From JTS-AC122 sp050246015 (GTDB lineage Bacteria > Planctomycetota > Phycisphaerae > Phycisphaerales > UBA1924): 64,000 nt of DNA. This document shows, piece after piece, positions 42,752 to 48,986 of this stretch. The notes beneath the pieces are model-generated. The model made no database searches. It saw only the letters and a program-made list of their open reading frames with translations, and was not told the DNA's origin. Position 1 is the first letter of the stretch, and every line of letters begins with the position of its first letter. The translations under genes and the position numbers were made by a program. The stretch spans positions 1 to 64,000 of the forward strand of contig JBFWWU010000016.1 in the NCBI GenBank assembly GCA_050246015.1. Reading direction: 5' to 3'.

Positions 42752-43615
42752 CGTGACTTGAGACGGGCAATACGCCCCGTCAGCCCTTTCGTCGTTGCCT
42801 CTGCGCCCGGCACCACCCGTGAGCGCGCAAACGGGGCGTGACTGCCTTGCCACGCACACCGCGGAGCCCCGAAGGCTCCCTCTCTACTCAGGCCACACTC
42901 CCTCTCTGCGGGGTTTGAACTACCTCGGGCGCCAAGCCCGAGGCGCCGGGCACCACCCCGGCTCCCGCAGAGATTCCCGCGTTAGCAACGGTCATCGGCA
43001 TCACGTTCACGTCGGTAGCGGATCGCTCCGCGCACCTTGAGTCCGTATGTCCGGGGCTCCCGCCCCGGCATAGTCCCCGCGCCAGTGGGCGCGGTTTCGG
43101 GGGGCAGAAACCAGAAGCTCCCCCTTACCCATCGGACCCGGCTCTTCCCGGTTCGGTTCCGTCTCCGTGACGCCTTACTGGCAAGCGCTCTCGCGCCTCT
43201 CGTGGTTGAGCTTTTCGCCGTCGGGTGTTTCTCCCGAACGCCGGCCCTGGCCCGGACCGGTCGCATCCCGTCTCCGGGTGCGAGCTCCCCACGCCAGCCG
43301 AGGTTGAACGGACCACGTGGGCCCGATCCCCCTGGGGCGGATTCTCACCGCCTTAGTTCCGTTGCGGCCTCCTGTTCAGAGGCGTGTCCGCGTCGCCCCG
43401 TTCCGACGGGCCGAATGCGGCATTGGGTAGAACACAGGGATTAGCTCTCCGGCCTTTCTCCGGAGGGGTTTGATCCTGTGAGCCCCCATCGAGCTGGGCG
43501 AGCCACTCTCATGGCACCCAGCTCTACGGGGACAGCGCTCGGCGGATGGTGAATCCCGCCCCGTTGGCGACTGGTGAGGTCGCGCTCCCGGTTTGCTGCC
43601 CCGTCTCAAGTCACG
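42752..43615 (-). ncRNA. Large structured non-coding RNA (about 864 nt), class unknown
   Basis: The ends are perfect 16-bp inverted repeats (42752-42767 and 43600-43615) that would close the whole molecule. Internal hairpins are dense, and their loops make sense on the minus strand: stem GGAGCC with a UUCG loop at 42863-42879, CCGGGGC-GGGA-GCCCCGG near 43051-43068, and CCCG-GAGA-CGGG near 43267-43278 extended by UCGCA/UGCGA. Further stems are CCTCGGGC/GCCCGAGG near 42924-42942, and GAGCTGGG/CCCAGCTC near 43491-43524. The open frames inside are short and conflict with the stems. Size and end-pairing recall ornate RNAs such as GOLLD, ROOL or OLE. No intron domain V or RT was seen. Confidence 0.65.
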
Positions 43616-43745
43616 TCAGCACGCGTTGATGGTGTCGACGATGAGGGACCATCCCTCACGAGACGGAAGATGCCAGCGTCCACGCGATCGCGCACGACCC
43701 AACTTCAAGCCGCTTGAAGAATCAGGGATTCCGGGAGCGCCCGGT

Positions 43746-44777
43746 TCAGTCGCGCCCGTTGACCGCCGCCTCCATCTCACGCAGCACCGCGAGCAGCTGC
43801 TCGAACGCGGGCGGCGTGCCGAAGAGCATCTCGCCCCGCATCTCGTCGTAGTCCCGTTCGAGCTCCCGGAGCCGCTCCGCCCTGGGGAGCAGCCGCAGCG
43901 TCCCGGGTTTGGCGTTCTCGTAGTTCGCCCAGCCCGAGTGGAAGAAGACGGACTTGTGCTTCGCCACGGCCTCAAGGAGGGAGAGGTCGGCCATCGCCCG
44001 CTTCCCGATCTCGTGCCCGTAGAGCGAGACCAGGTCGTAGTAGTGGCGTGACTGCCGCCGCGGGAACGCCCGGTCATCCTTGATGTGGTGCCACATGTGC
44101 AGGATGGTGGCCTTCTCCCAGAACGTCCGCTCCCCGGAGAGCACGGTCACCGAGCACCGCGGCGCTGAAAAGAGCCGCGGCATCGTCTCGGCGGCGTACG
44201 GGACCACCGGCATCGTGACCGCGGGCCAGTGGTCGCCGCGCGCTCCGAACTCAAGCCGCACCACGTCCTGCACGTACCGCGTCCCGCTCCCTGTCCGCGT
44301 GAGCCGCGGGTAGCTGAAGAGGAGTGTCTGCCCGTCCTCGGCGTCATCGGCGGCGTCGAGCGCCCACGGCTCCTTACCGCCAAGAGCCTTGTCGAACTCG
44401 GCGCGGAGGAGTGTGAGGAACTCGCCACGCACGAGATCCCGGCACGCGGCCGAAAGCTCATCGAGCGCCGCTTCCCGTTTCTTCCGCGAGGTCAGGTTCG
44501 CCGGGTCCGTCTGCCCCGAAAAGCCCAGCGCGGCCCGATCGAACGACAGGTCCACGTCCTCCGAGAAGCGCTGGATGGCGTTGTACACCTTGGAGAGCGA
44601 GGTGCCGCCCTTGAAGAGCAGCCCCGCCGGGGGCTTCTCAAGCGTGAACAGGCGCTTCAGCACCCAGCAGACCCAGAAGTCCTTCTCGATGACCCCGGCC
44701 GTGATGCCGCGCTCGGCGGCGACGGCGGTGAAGAGATCTTCCCGGTCCTTGGCGGGGAGCTTTGCGACGTTATCCAT
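43746..44777 (-). CDS. abiEii: AbiEii-type nucleotidyltransferase toxin
   Basis: 343 residues from the ATG at 44777. Nucleotidyltransferase motif: LLFKGGTSLSKVYNAI with FSEDVDLSFD supplying the Asp residues, then YYDLVSLYGHEI typical of the AbiEii/DUF1814 family. Related toxins block growth by adding nucleotides to target RNA and give abortive infection against phage. The start overlaps the antitoxin gene by 8 bp, the standard AbiE arrangement. Confidence 0.9.
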   Translation of the reverse strand: MDNVAKLPAKDREDLFTAVAAERGITAGVIEKDFWVCWVLKRLFTLEKPPAGLLFKGGTSLSKVYNAIQRFSEDVDLSFDRAALGFSGQTDPANLTSRKKREAALDELSAACRDLVRGEFLTLLRAEFDKALGGKEPWALDAADDAEDGQTLLFSYPRLTRTGSGTRYVQDVVRLEFGARGDHWPAVTMPVVPYAAETMPRLFSAPRCSVTVLSGERTFWEKATILHMWHHIKDDRAFPRRQSRHYYDLVSLYGHEIGKRAMADLSLLEAVAKHKSVFFHSGWANYENAKPGTLRLLPRAERLRELERDYDEMRGEMLFGTPPAFEQLLAVLREMEAAVNGRD

Positions 44778-45393
44778 GCGCCGGCACCTCCGCATCGCTC
44801 GCGACCTGCCTCGCCACGTCCGAGATCCAGTCCGCGGCGTACCGCGCATCGTGGAGCACGTCCCGCCGCTGCTTCGGCGAGAGCCGCTGCTTCAGCGTCT
44901 GCACGACCCGGTCATCGACATTGTCCTTCCCCACAAACTGGAGCGCCTGAAAGACGAGGGCGCTCGTCGTGCTCCCCTTCGGCAGCCGCTTCGGGGAGAC
45001 GTGTCTGAGCTGGATGATGTACCGGCCCACCCGGACCTTCCGGCTCCGGCCGTCCGAGAGGTACACCGGCACCGCCGCGACCTGGGTGGAGAGCCCGAGC
45101 CGGTTCGCCGCCACGGCTCCCGAGGGAGCAACGCGGCTGCCGGTCTGCCGTCCAAGAGCGCTCGCGATGTCGTCGAGGTCGGGCGGCGTGTCGATGCCGA
45201 GCGCGGCGTTCGAGCGTGGGTAGTAGTAGAGCCCCCGGCCCACGCGCTGGACAGACCCGCTCCGCACCAGCCGCGAGAGCGCCTGGTCCGTGGCGTCGCG
45301 GCTCGCGAGGTCGAGGAAGTCCTTGGGCGTGAAGACCGCGCCCCTTCCGAGGCTCTGGATGCGAGCGAAGATGGTGTCCTGGACCGAGTTCAT
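44770..45393 (-). CDS. abiEi: AbiEi-type antitoxin and autorepressor
   Basis: 207 residues from the ATG at 45393. The N-terminal winged helix reads FTPKDFLDLASRDATDQALS followed by RLVRSGSVQRVGRGLYYYPR, typical of the AbiEi antitoxin_4 domain. The C-terminal part (KRLPKGSTTSALVFQALQF) matches the domain that neutralises AbiEii. Known AbiEi proteins repress their own operon by binding two inverted repeats, and two such repeats lie just upstream. Confidence 0.9.
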   Translation of the reverse strand: MNSVQDTIFARIQSLGRGAVFTPKDFLDLASRDATDQALSRLVRSGSVQRVGRGLYYYPRSNAALGIDTPPDLDDIASALGRQTGSRVAPSGAVAANRLGLSTQVAAVPVYLSDGRSRKVRVGRYIIQLRHVSPKRLPKGSTTSALVFQALQFVGKDNVDDRVVQTLKQRLSPKQRRDVLHDARYAADWISDVARQVASDAEVPAHG

Positions 45394-45404
45394 GGCGGTT
45401 AACC

Positions 45405-45491
45405 TGTCAGAAAAGTGTATGCTCTTTTCTGACAATCGGCAAGCGATTCGGCTTCCTGAAGTGTCAGGAAAAGTGCATCGTTTTTCTGACA
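45405..45491. promoter_or_regulatory. Twin inverted-repeat operators of the abiE operon
   Basis: Site 1: TGTCAGAAAAG (45405-45415) facing CTTTTCTGACA (45424-45434), 8-bp spacer. Site 2: TGTCAGGAAAA (45462-45472) facing TTTTTCTGACA (45481-45491), 8-bp spacer. The two sites are 57 bp apart, start to start. They lie 12-98 bp upstream of abiEi, as expected for cooperative autorepression. Confidence 0.8.
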
Positions 45492-45579
45492 GACTATCCG
45501 GCTCAACCGCTGGAAAATGCCTCAGAATCAACGTGTTATCGGTATCCGGGCTGTGTTCGGTGAGAAGCACCGGGGCGGA

Positions 45580-45748
45580 TTCGGCCCGGCGGGGCATCGC
45601 CGGTCCGAGGCTTAGGTCGTTGACCCCTCGGACTCAGACCCGTCCGGACCTCTTGGGACAGACCGGAGCAGCGGACAGCGGCCCGGCCATCCTCGTCGGG
45701 GCCCCGCCTGTGCACCCCGACGACGATGCCCGAGCCGGACACGACCGC
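45580..45748. repeat. Dispersed structured repeat, copy B
   Basis: Partner of 15742-15943. It contains the hairpin CGGAC/GTCCG and a perfect 9-bp stem TCGTCGGGG (45693-45701) / CCCCGACGA (45715-45723). It fills most of the gap between the abiE operators and a small membrane-protein gene. Internal bases between the two conserved blocks differ between copies in length and sequence, which suggests that the ends or the structures are the conserved part. Confidence 0.6.
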
Positions 45749-45782
45749 TTGAGCGCCTTGCCGGCCGCGGAGCGAGCGCGGT

Positions 45783-45953
45783 ATGGATCACACCATGGGC
45801 GACTCGGCGTTAAGCATCTTCGTGCAGTTCCTGCAGGACATGGGATTGCTCGTCACCGGCGGGCTGGTCGCCATCGTGCTGCTCCGCCGCTATCTGCTCA
45901 TCGGGCCCTTCGTCCCGCCACTGCGGCCCCTCGGGAAGCACCGCTCGACGTGA
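45783..45953 (+). CDS. Small membrane protein
   Basis: 56 residues (ATG at 45783; a second ATG four codons on). One clear transmembrane helix, DMGLLVTGGLVAIVLLRRYL, with an amphipathic N-terminus and a basic, Pro-rich C-terminus. No ribosome site stands out. Coding is inferred from the helix, the positive-inside tail and the lack of anything else in the space. Function unknown. Confidence 0.4.
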   Translation: MDHTMGDSALSIFVQFLQDMGLLVTGGLVAIVLLRRYLLIGPFVPPLRPLGKHRST

Positions 45954-46045
45954 GCGAGGCGTAGGTTCGATCGCGCCAGGCGTTAGGCAGCTCTTCGGCC
46001 GAGCGGATTCCCGGCCAGTTCGACTTGACGCGGGTCAACCAGACG

Positions 46046-46063
46046 TTAGCATTTATGCTGACA
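46046..46063. promoter_or_regulatory. Operator-like sequence before the second XRE gene
   Basis: TTAGCATTTATGCTGACA contains the palindrome AGCATtTATGCT-like core and lies 15 bp upstream of the XRE start codon. It recurs with two changes at 46529-46546, before the next gene. Confidence 0.55.
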
Positions 46064-46077
46064 GCCCGGACCCCGCT

Positions 46078-46482
46078 ATGGCCAGACCCATCAAGCCCAA
46101 GCCGGAAGCCTCGATCGGAACGATGCTCCGCGCCCAGCGCGTCGAGAAGCTCGACAAGGGGCTCCGCGAGATGGCGCGGCTCCTCGACATCACCGCGGCC
46201 CACCTCACCGACATCGAGCTCGGCCGCCGCACGCCGTCCGAGGACCTGCTCGTGAAGATCGCCGCCGCCTACCGGCTCCCCGAGGCCGACCTCCGCGCCG
46301 GCTGGAACCGTCCCGACGCGGTGGTGGGGGAAGTGGCGAGCCAGAATCCGGCCAACGCCGAGAAGGTGCCGGAGTTCCTCCGCACCGCCCGCGACTTCCC
46401 GCCGCAGCTCTGGGACCGCTACATCGAGCAGGCGAAGGCCGACGCCGACGCGCTCAAGAGGGCTCCGAAACGCAAACCGTGA
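46078..46482 (+). CDS. XRE-family regulator
   Basis: 134 residues. HTH region: ASIGTMLRAQRVEKLDKGLR, EMARLLDITAAHLTDIELGR, RTPSEDLLVKIAAAY. The C-terminal half is helical (VPEFLRTARDFPPQLWDRYI). Single-domain Cro/CI-type regulator without a peptidase domain. The same 18-bp sequence occurs before this gene and before the next one, suggesting autoregulation plus control of the zinc-ribbon and excisionase genes that follow. Confidence 0.85.
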   Translation: MARPIKPKPEASIGTMLRAQRVEKLDKGLREMARLLDITAAHLTDIELGRRTPSEDLLVKIAAAYRLPEADLRAGWNRPDAVVGEVASQNPANAEKVPEFLRTARDFPPQLWDRYIEQAKADADALKRAPKRKP

Positions 46483-46528
46483 CCGCACGCCCTGGCGACG
46501 CCCGCCGGGCATCTCCACGCCATGAGTG

Positions 46529-46546
46529 TAAGCATTTAGGCTGACA
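46529..46546. promoter_or_regulatory. Second copy of the XRE operator-like sequence
   Basis: TAAGCATTTAGGCTGACA, 16 of 18 identical to 46046-46063, in the same orientation and 20 bp before the start codon of the zinc-ribbon gene. Confidence 0.55.
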
Positions 46547-46566
46547 AGCATACAGAGAAACGAATC

Positions 46567-46761
46567 ATGGAATCCGACACCACCCGCCCGACTCACCAGC
46601 CCCCCTCGCCCGGCCCGGGCCCCGACCAGCAGGACCCGGCCCCGGTCGAGTCCCGCTGCCAGTCGCTCGTCTTCTGCCCGCGCTGCGGCTTCCCCGCCAC
46701 CACCCAGTCCGACACCTGCCAGCGCTGCGGTATGCGCCGCTGCGTCTCCTGCAGCGAGTAG
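46567..46761 (+). CDS. Small zinc-ribbon protein
   Basis: 64 residues. The first half is Pro/Gly/Asp-rich; the second half has CPRCGF, CQRCGM and CVSCSE, three CxxC knuckles that fit one zinc ribbon plus an extra pair. No other domain. The ATG follows GAGAAACGAATC, a weak ribosome site. It probably helps a DNA or protein contact in the integration control region, but this is a guess from position. Confidence 0.55.
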   Translation: MESDTTRPTHQPPSPGPGPDQQDPAPVESRCQSLVFCPRCGFPATTQSDTCQRCGMRRCVSCSE

Positions 46762-46802
46762 TCCCCACTCCCCGCACACCACCGCTGACCCGGAGCCACC
46801 GG

Positions 46803-47108
46803 ATGCGTCCCCCGCCCCACAACGAGACGACCCACGCCGACCACAAGGAACCGGACGAGCGCCGGCCGGCGGACGTGCAGCTGCCTAGGCAGCGGCTCGC
46901 CGTCTCCGCGGAGGAACTCGCCGAACTGCTCGGTGTCAGCCGGGCCCACATCTTCCGCATGATGAGCTCCGGTCGGCTCCCCTCCCCCATCCGGCTCGGC
47001 CGCGTAGTCCGGTGGAGCCGCGCGACCATCGACGGCTGGCTCGCCGCCGGGGCGCCGCCGCGCGACCGATGGGAGCAGATGCGCGGCGACAAGCATCGCG
47101 CCAACTGA
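46803..47108 (+). CDS. Excisionase-like / AlpA-type HTH protein
   Basis: 101 residues. HTH_17 core: RLAVSAEELAELLGVSRAHI, FRMMSSGRLPSPIRLG, RVVRWSRATIDGWLAAG. This is the AlpA/Xis type found directly upstream of tyrosine integrases, which bends attachment-site DNA and drives excision. It ends 69 bp before the integrase start, and the integrase operator begins within its last codons. Confidence 0.82.
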   Translation: MRPPPHNETTHADHKEPDERRPADVQLPRQRLAVSAEELAELLGVSRAHIFRMMSSGRLPSPIRLGRVVRWSRATIDGWLAAGAPPRDRWEQMRGDKHRAN

Positions 47109-47124
47109 CAAGTTTTCCGTGTCA
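47106..47124. promoter_or_regulatory. 19-bp palindromic operator before the integrase
   Basis: TGACA-N9-TGTCA with the core AGTTTTCC, which is GGAAAACT on the other strand, as in the operator at 26222-26240. It is 52 bp upstream of the integrase GTG start. It links the integrase to the small XRE gene 21 kb away. Confidence 0.6.
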
Positions 47125-47176
47125 GGCCGCTTGACCAGTGACAGCCGCCCGCATTGATCCTGAAAGGAGTTCCGTC

Positions 47177-48730
47177 GTGCGTGTCTTCAGATCCTCGTAC
47201 AAGGACCGCAAGGGCAACACCGTCCGCACCGCCACGTGGTACGTCGAGTTCGCCGACCACAAGGGCGACACCCGCCGCGTCTCGGGGTTCTCCAGCAAGT
47301 CCGCGACGCAGGAGCTCGGCCGACGCCTTGAGCAGCTCGCAAGCTACGCGCGTGCGACCGGCGGACAGGTGGACCCGGCCCTCCAGACCTGGGTCAACGA
47401 CCTCCCGCGTCCCCTCGCCCGCCGGCTGGCCGAGATCGGCCTGCTCAAGATGGACCGCGTCGCCGTCGGCAAGCCGCTCCGCGAGCACGTGGCCGAGTAC
47501 GGGGCGGCGCTCGCGGCCAAGGGTGGGACCGCGAAGCACGTCACGCAGGTCACCGGCCGCATCTCCCGTGTGTTCGACGGGTGCGGGTTCCGCTACTACG
47601 GCGACATCTCGGCCAGCCGCGTGCAGTCGTTCCTGAACGAGCTCCGCGGCGGAGAGTCTGCCGACGACGAGACCGACGAGAACAAGGACGCGGGGATCAG
47701 CGCCCAGACCTTCAACTACTACCTCGCCGCCACCAAGGCCTTCTGCCGCTGGATGATCAAGGACCGCCGGGCGACGATGTCGCCCCTCTCGCACCTCGAA
47801 CCGCTCAACCCCCGGGTCGACCGGCGCTACGAGCGCCGGGCCCTGTCTCCCGACGAGCTCCGCAAGCTCATGAGAGCCGCATCGACGGGGCCCGTGCTCT
47901 CCGGCCGGGACCGTCACGGGAAGCTCGCGTGGACGATGTCCGGCCCGGACCGGGCCATGCTGTACCGCCTCGCGGTGGAGACCGGGCTCCGGGCCGGAGA
48001 GCTCCGGAGCCTCACCCCCAATTCCTTCGACCTCAAGTCAAAGCTCCCCACCGTGACAGTGCTCGCCGCCTACTCCAAGCACCGGCGCGACGACACGCTG
48101 CCGCTGCTCGGTTCCACGGCGGCCACGCTCGCCGGCTATCTGAAGGGCCGCGACCCCGGTAATCCGCTCTTCAGCCTCCCCAAGCGTGAGGAGGTCGCCC
48201 GCATCCTCCGCATCGACCTCGAAGCGGCCGGGATCCCCGCCCGCGACTCGCGGGACCGCATCATCGACTTCCACGCGCTCCGGCACACGTTCATCACGAA
48301 CCTCGCCCAGGGCGGCGTCCACCCCAAGACCGCCCAGTCACTGGCGCGGCACTCGACCATCACGCTGACCATGGACCGGTACAGCCACGTCGGTCGCGAC
48401 CAGGAGGTGCAGGCGCTCGCGGTCCTCCCCGACCTCTCGGCCGACGCGACCGAGGGCGAGCAGAACGGGCCATCTGTCTCGGCGGATTGCTTGGCGCGAA
48501 TCGGGCGTCCGGGGGTCACCGAGTGCGACTCTGTGAGACCGAACGGCCACAGGCCGGGGCGTCACAAAGGCACGGTAAAACACGGCAAAAACCGCGATTC
48601 TGAAGTGGCCCCGGTGGGATTCGAACCCACACTTCCCGATGAGGGAAAACGAATTTTAAGTCCGCTGCGTCTGCCGTTCCGCCACGGGCCCGATGGGGAT
48701 GGTATCGTCTGGCGGCCGAACGTGTCCTGA
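47177..48730 (+). CDS. int: Tyrosine integrase of the element
   Basis: 517 residues in the integrated state, GTG start with AAAGGAG upstream. The core-binding domain follows an N-terminal arm-type region (RVFRSSYKDRKGNTVRTATW). Catalytic residues: Arg in ETGLRAGELRSL, Lys region in AAYSKHRRDDT, HALRHTF, His in LARHSTI and Tyr in MDRYSHVGRD. After about residue 440 the frame runs on without a domain, through the tRNA-Leu gene and the 43-bp repeat, and stops in chromosomal DNA at 48730. In the circular form the same frame would continue into the segment now at 8498-8706. The functional tail may therefore be the latter. Confidence 0.93.
   Translation: MRVFRSSYKDRKGNTVRTATWYVEFADHKGDTRRVSGFSSKSATQELGRRLEQLASYARATGGQVDPALQTWVNDLPRPLARRLAEIGLLKMDRVAVGKPLREHVAEYGAALAAKGGTAKHVTQVTGRISRVFDGCGFRYYGDISASRVQSFLNELRGGESADDETDENKDAGISAQTFNYYLAATKAFCRWMIKDRRATMSPLSHLEPLNPRVDRRYERRALSPDELRKLMRAASTGPVLSGRDRHGKLAWTMSGPDRAMLYRLAVETGLRAGELRSLTPNSFDLKSKLPTVTVLAAYSKHRRDDTLPLLGSTAATLAGYLKGRDPGNPLFSLPKREEVARILRIDLEAAGIPARDSRDRIIDFHALRHTFITNLAQGGVHPKTAQSLARHSTITLTMDRYSHVGRDQEVQALAVLPDLSADATEGEQNGPSVSADCLARIGRPGVTECDSVRPNGHRPGRHKGTVKHGKNRDSEVAPVGFEPTLPDEGKRILSPLRLPFRHGPDGDGIVWRPNVS
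48476..48497. repeat. 22-bp direct repeat near attR (candidate integrase arm site)
   Basis: Exact partner of 8558-8579. It lies within the 3' part of the integrase gene but is read in a different frame from the other copy. Confidence 0.5.
48606..48691 (-). tRNA. tRNA-Leu (UAA), right hybrid copy
   Basis: 86 nt, 5' end at 48691. The half up to the anticodon loop is identical to the left copy. The 3' half is element-derived and different: anticodon stem GCGGA/TTCGT with two G-T pairs, variable arm TTCCC/GGGAA, T-arm GTGGG-TTCGAAT-CCCAC. The acceptor GGGCCCG faces CGGGGCC and leaves a G3-G70 mismatch. CCA is not encoded. The upstream side is chromosomal, so the host promoter now reads this copy. 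Confidence 0.88.
48653..48695. repeat. attR core: 43-bp direct repeat, right copy
   Basis: Identical to 8455-8497. It marks the right boundary of the element; DNA to the right returns to chromosomal genes. It also lies inside the integrase reading frame. Confidence 0.9.
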
Positions 48731-48986
48731 ACCTGCGCTATGCCGTTCGCGTAGTACAAGAAATGTTCGCACGAATATGCCGATAGAGATGACGGCGAGT
48801 TGAGAGAATGCCGGCGAAGGGCGGAGGCTTTCGGGGGCGAAGTTCGCGTGCTGGCGCGGACCGACCCGGGTTGAGGGGGCGGGTGCTGCCTGGCCGGGAA
48901 GGGGCTGACTCGACTCGTCGGTCTGACGCACTACTGTCTGGGGACGGAGAACGCGACCGGCGTGCGGGACGTTGACGCCTTACACC

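Larger units (their letters stand above)
8407..48695. mobile_element. Integrated mobile element (ICE/IME type) in tRNA-Leu(UAA)
   Basis: The ends are tRNA-Leu genes sharing a perfect 43-bp direct repeat. A tyrosine integrase and an excisionase-like gene sit at the right end. Inside are a relaxase, two VirD4-like ATPases, ParA with a partner, an antirestriction protein and several defence systems. No VirB4, VirB6 or VirB8-10 homologues are visible, so it is either mobilised in trans or uses a channel I cannot recognise. Flanking genes on both sides are ordinary chromosomal ones. The strict element-derived interval lies between the crossover points inside the two repeats. Confidence 0.9.

Noticed and set aside
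41769..42770. Long minus-strand open frame overlapping the orphan gene and the end of the RNA block
   Set aside because: It overlaps most of the 295-residue frame, is rich in Gly/Arg/Ala without motifs, and runs into the structured RNA. The other frame has the protein-like pattern.
42982..43266. 94-codon minus-strand frame inside the large RNA
   Set aside because: It crosses several strong hairpins, lacks a ribosome site and has low-complexity Arg/Gly composition. It fits RNA better than protein.
42752..43615. Group II or group I intron
   Set aside because: No domain V-like hairpin or intron core could be found, and there is no reverse transcriptase or homing endonuclease gene nearby.
42752..43615. 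Insertion sequence with terminal inverted repeats
   Set aside because: No transposase frame inside, no flanking duplication, and the inner DNA is dense in RNA-type hairpins on one strand.
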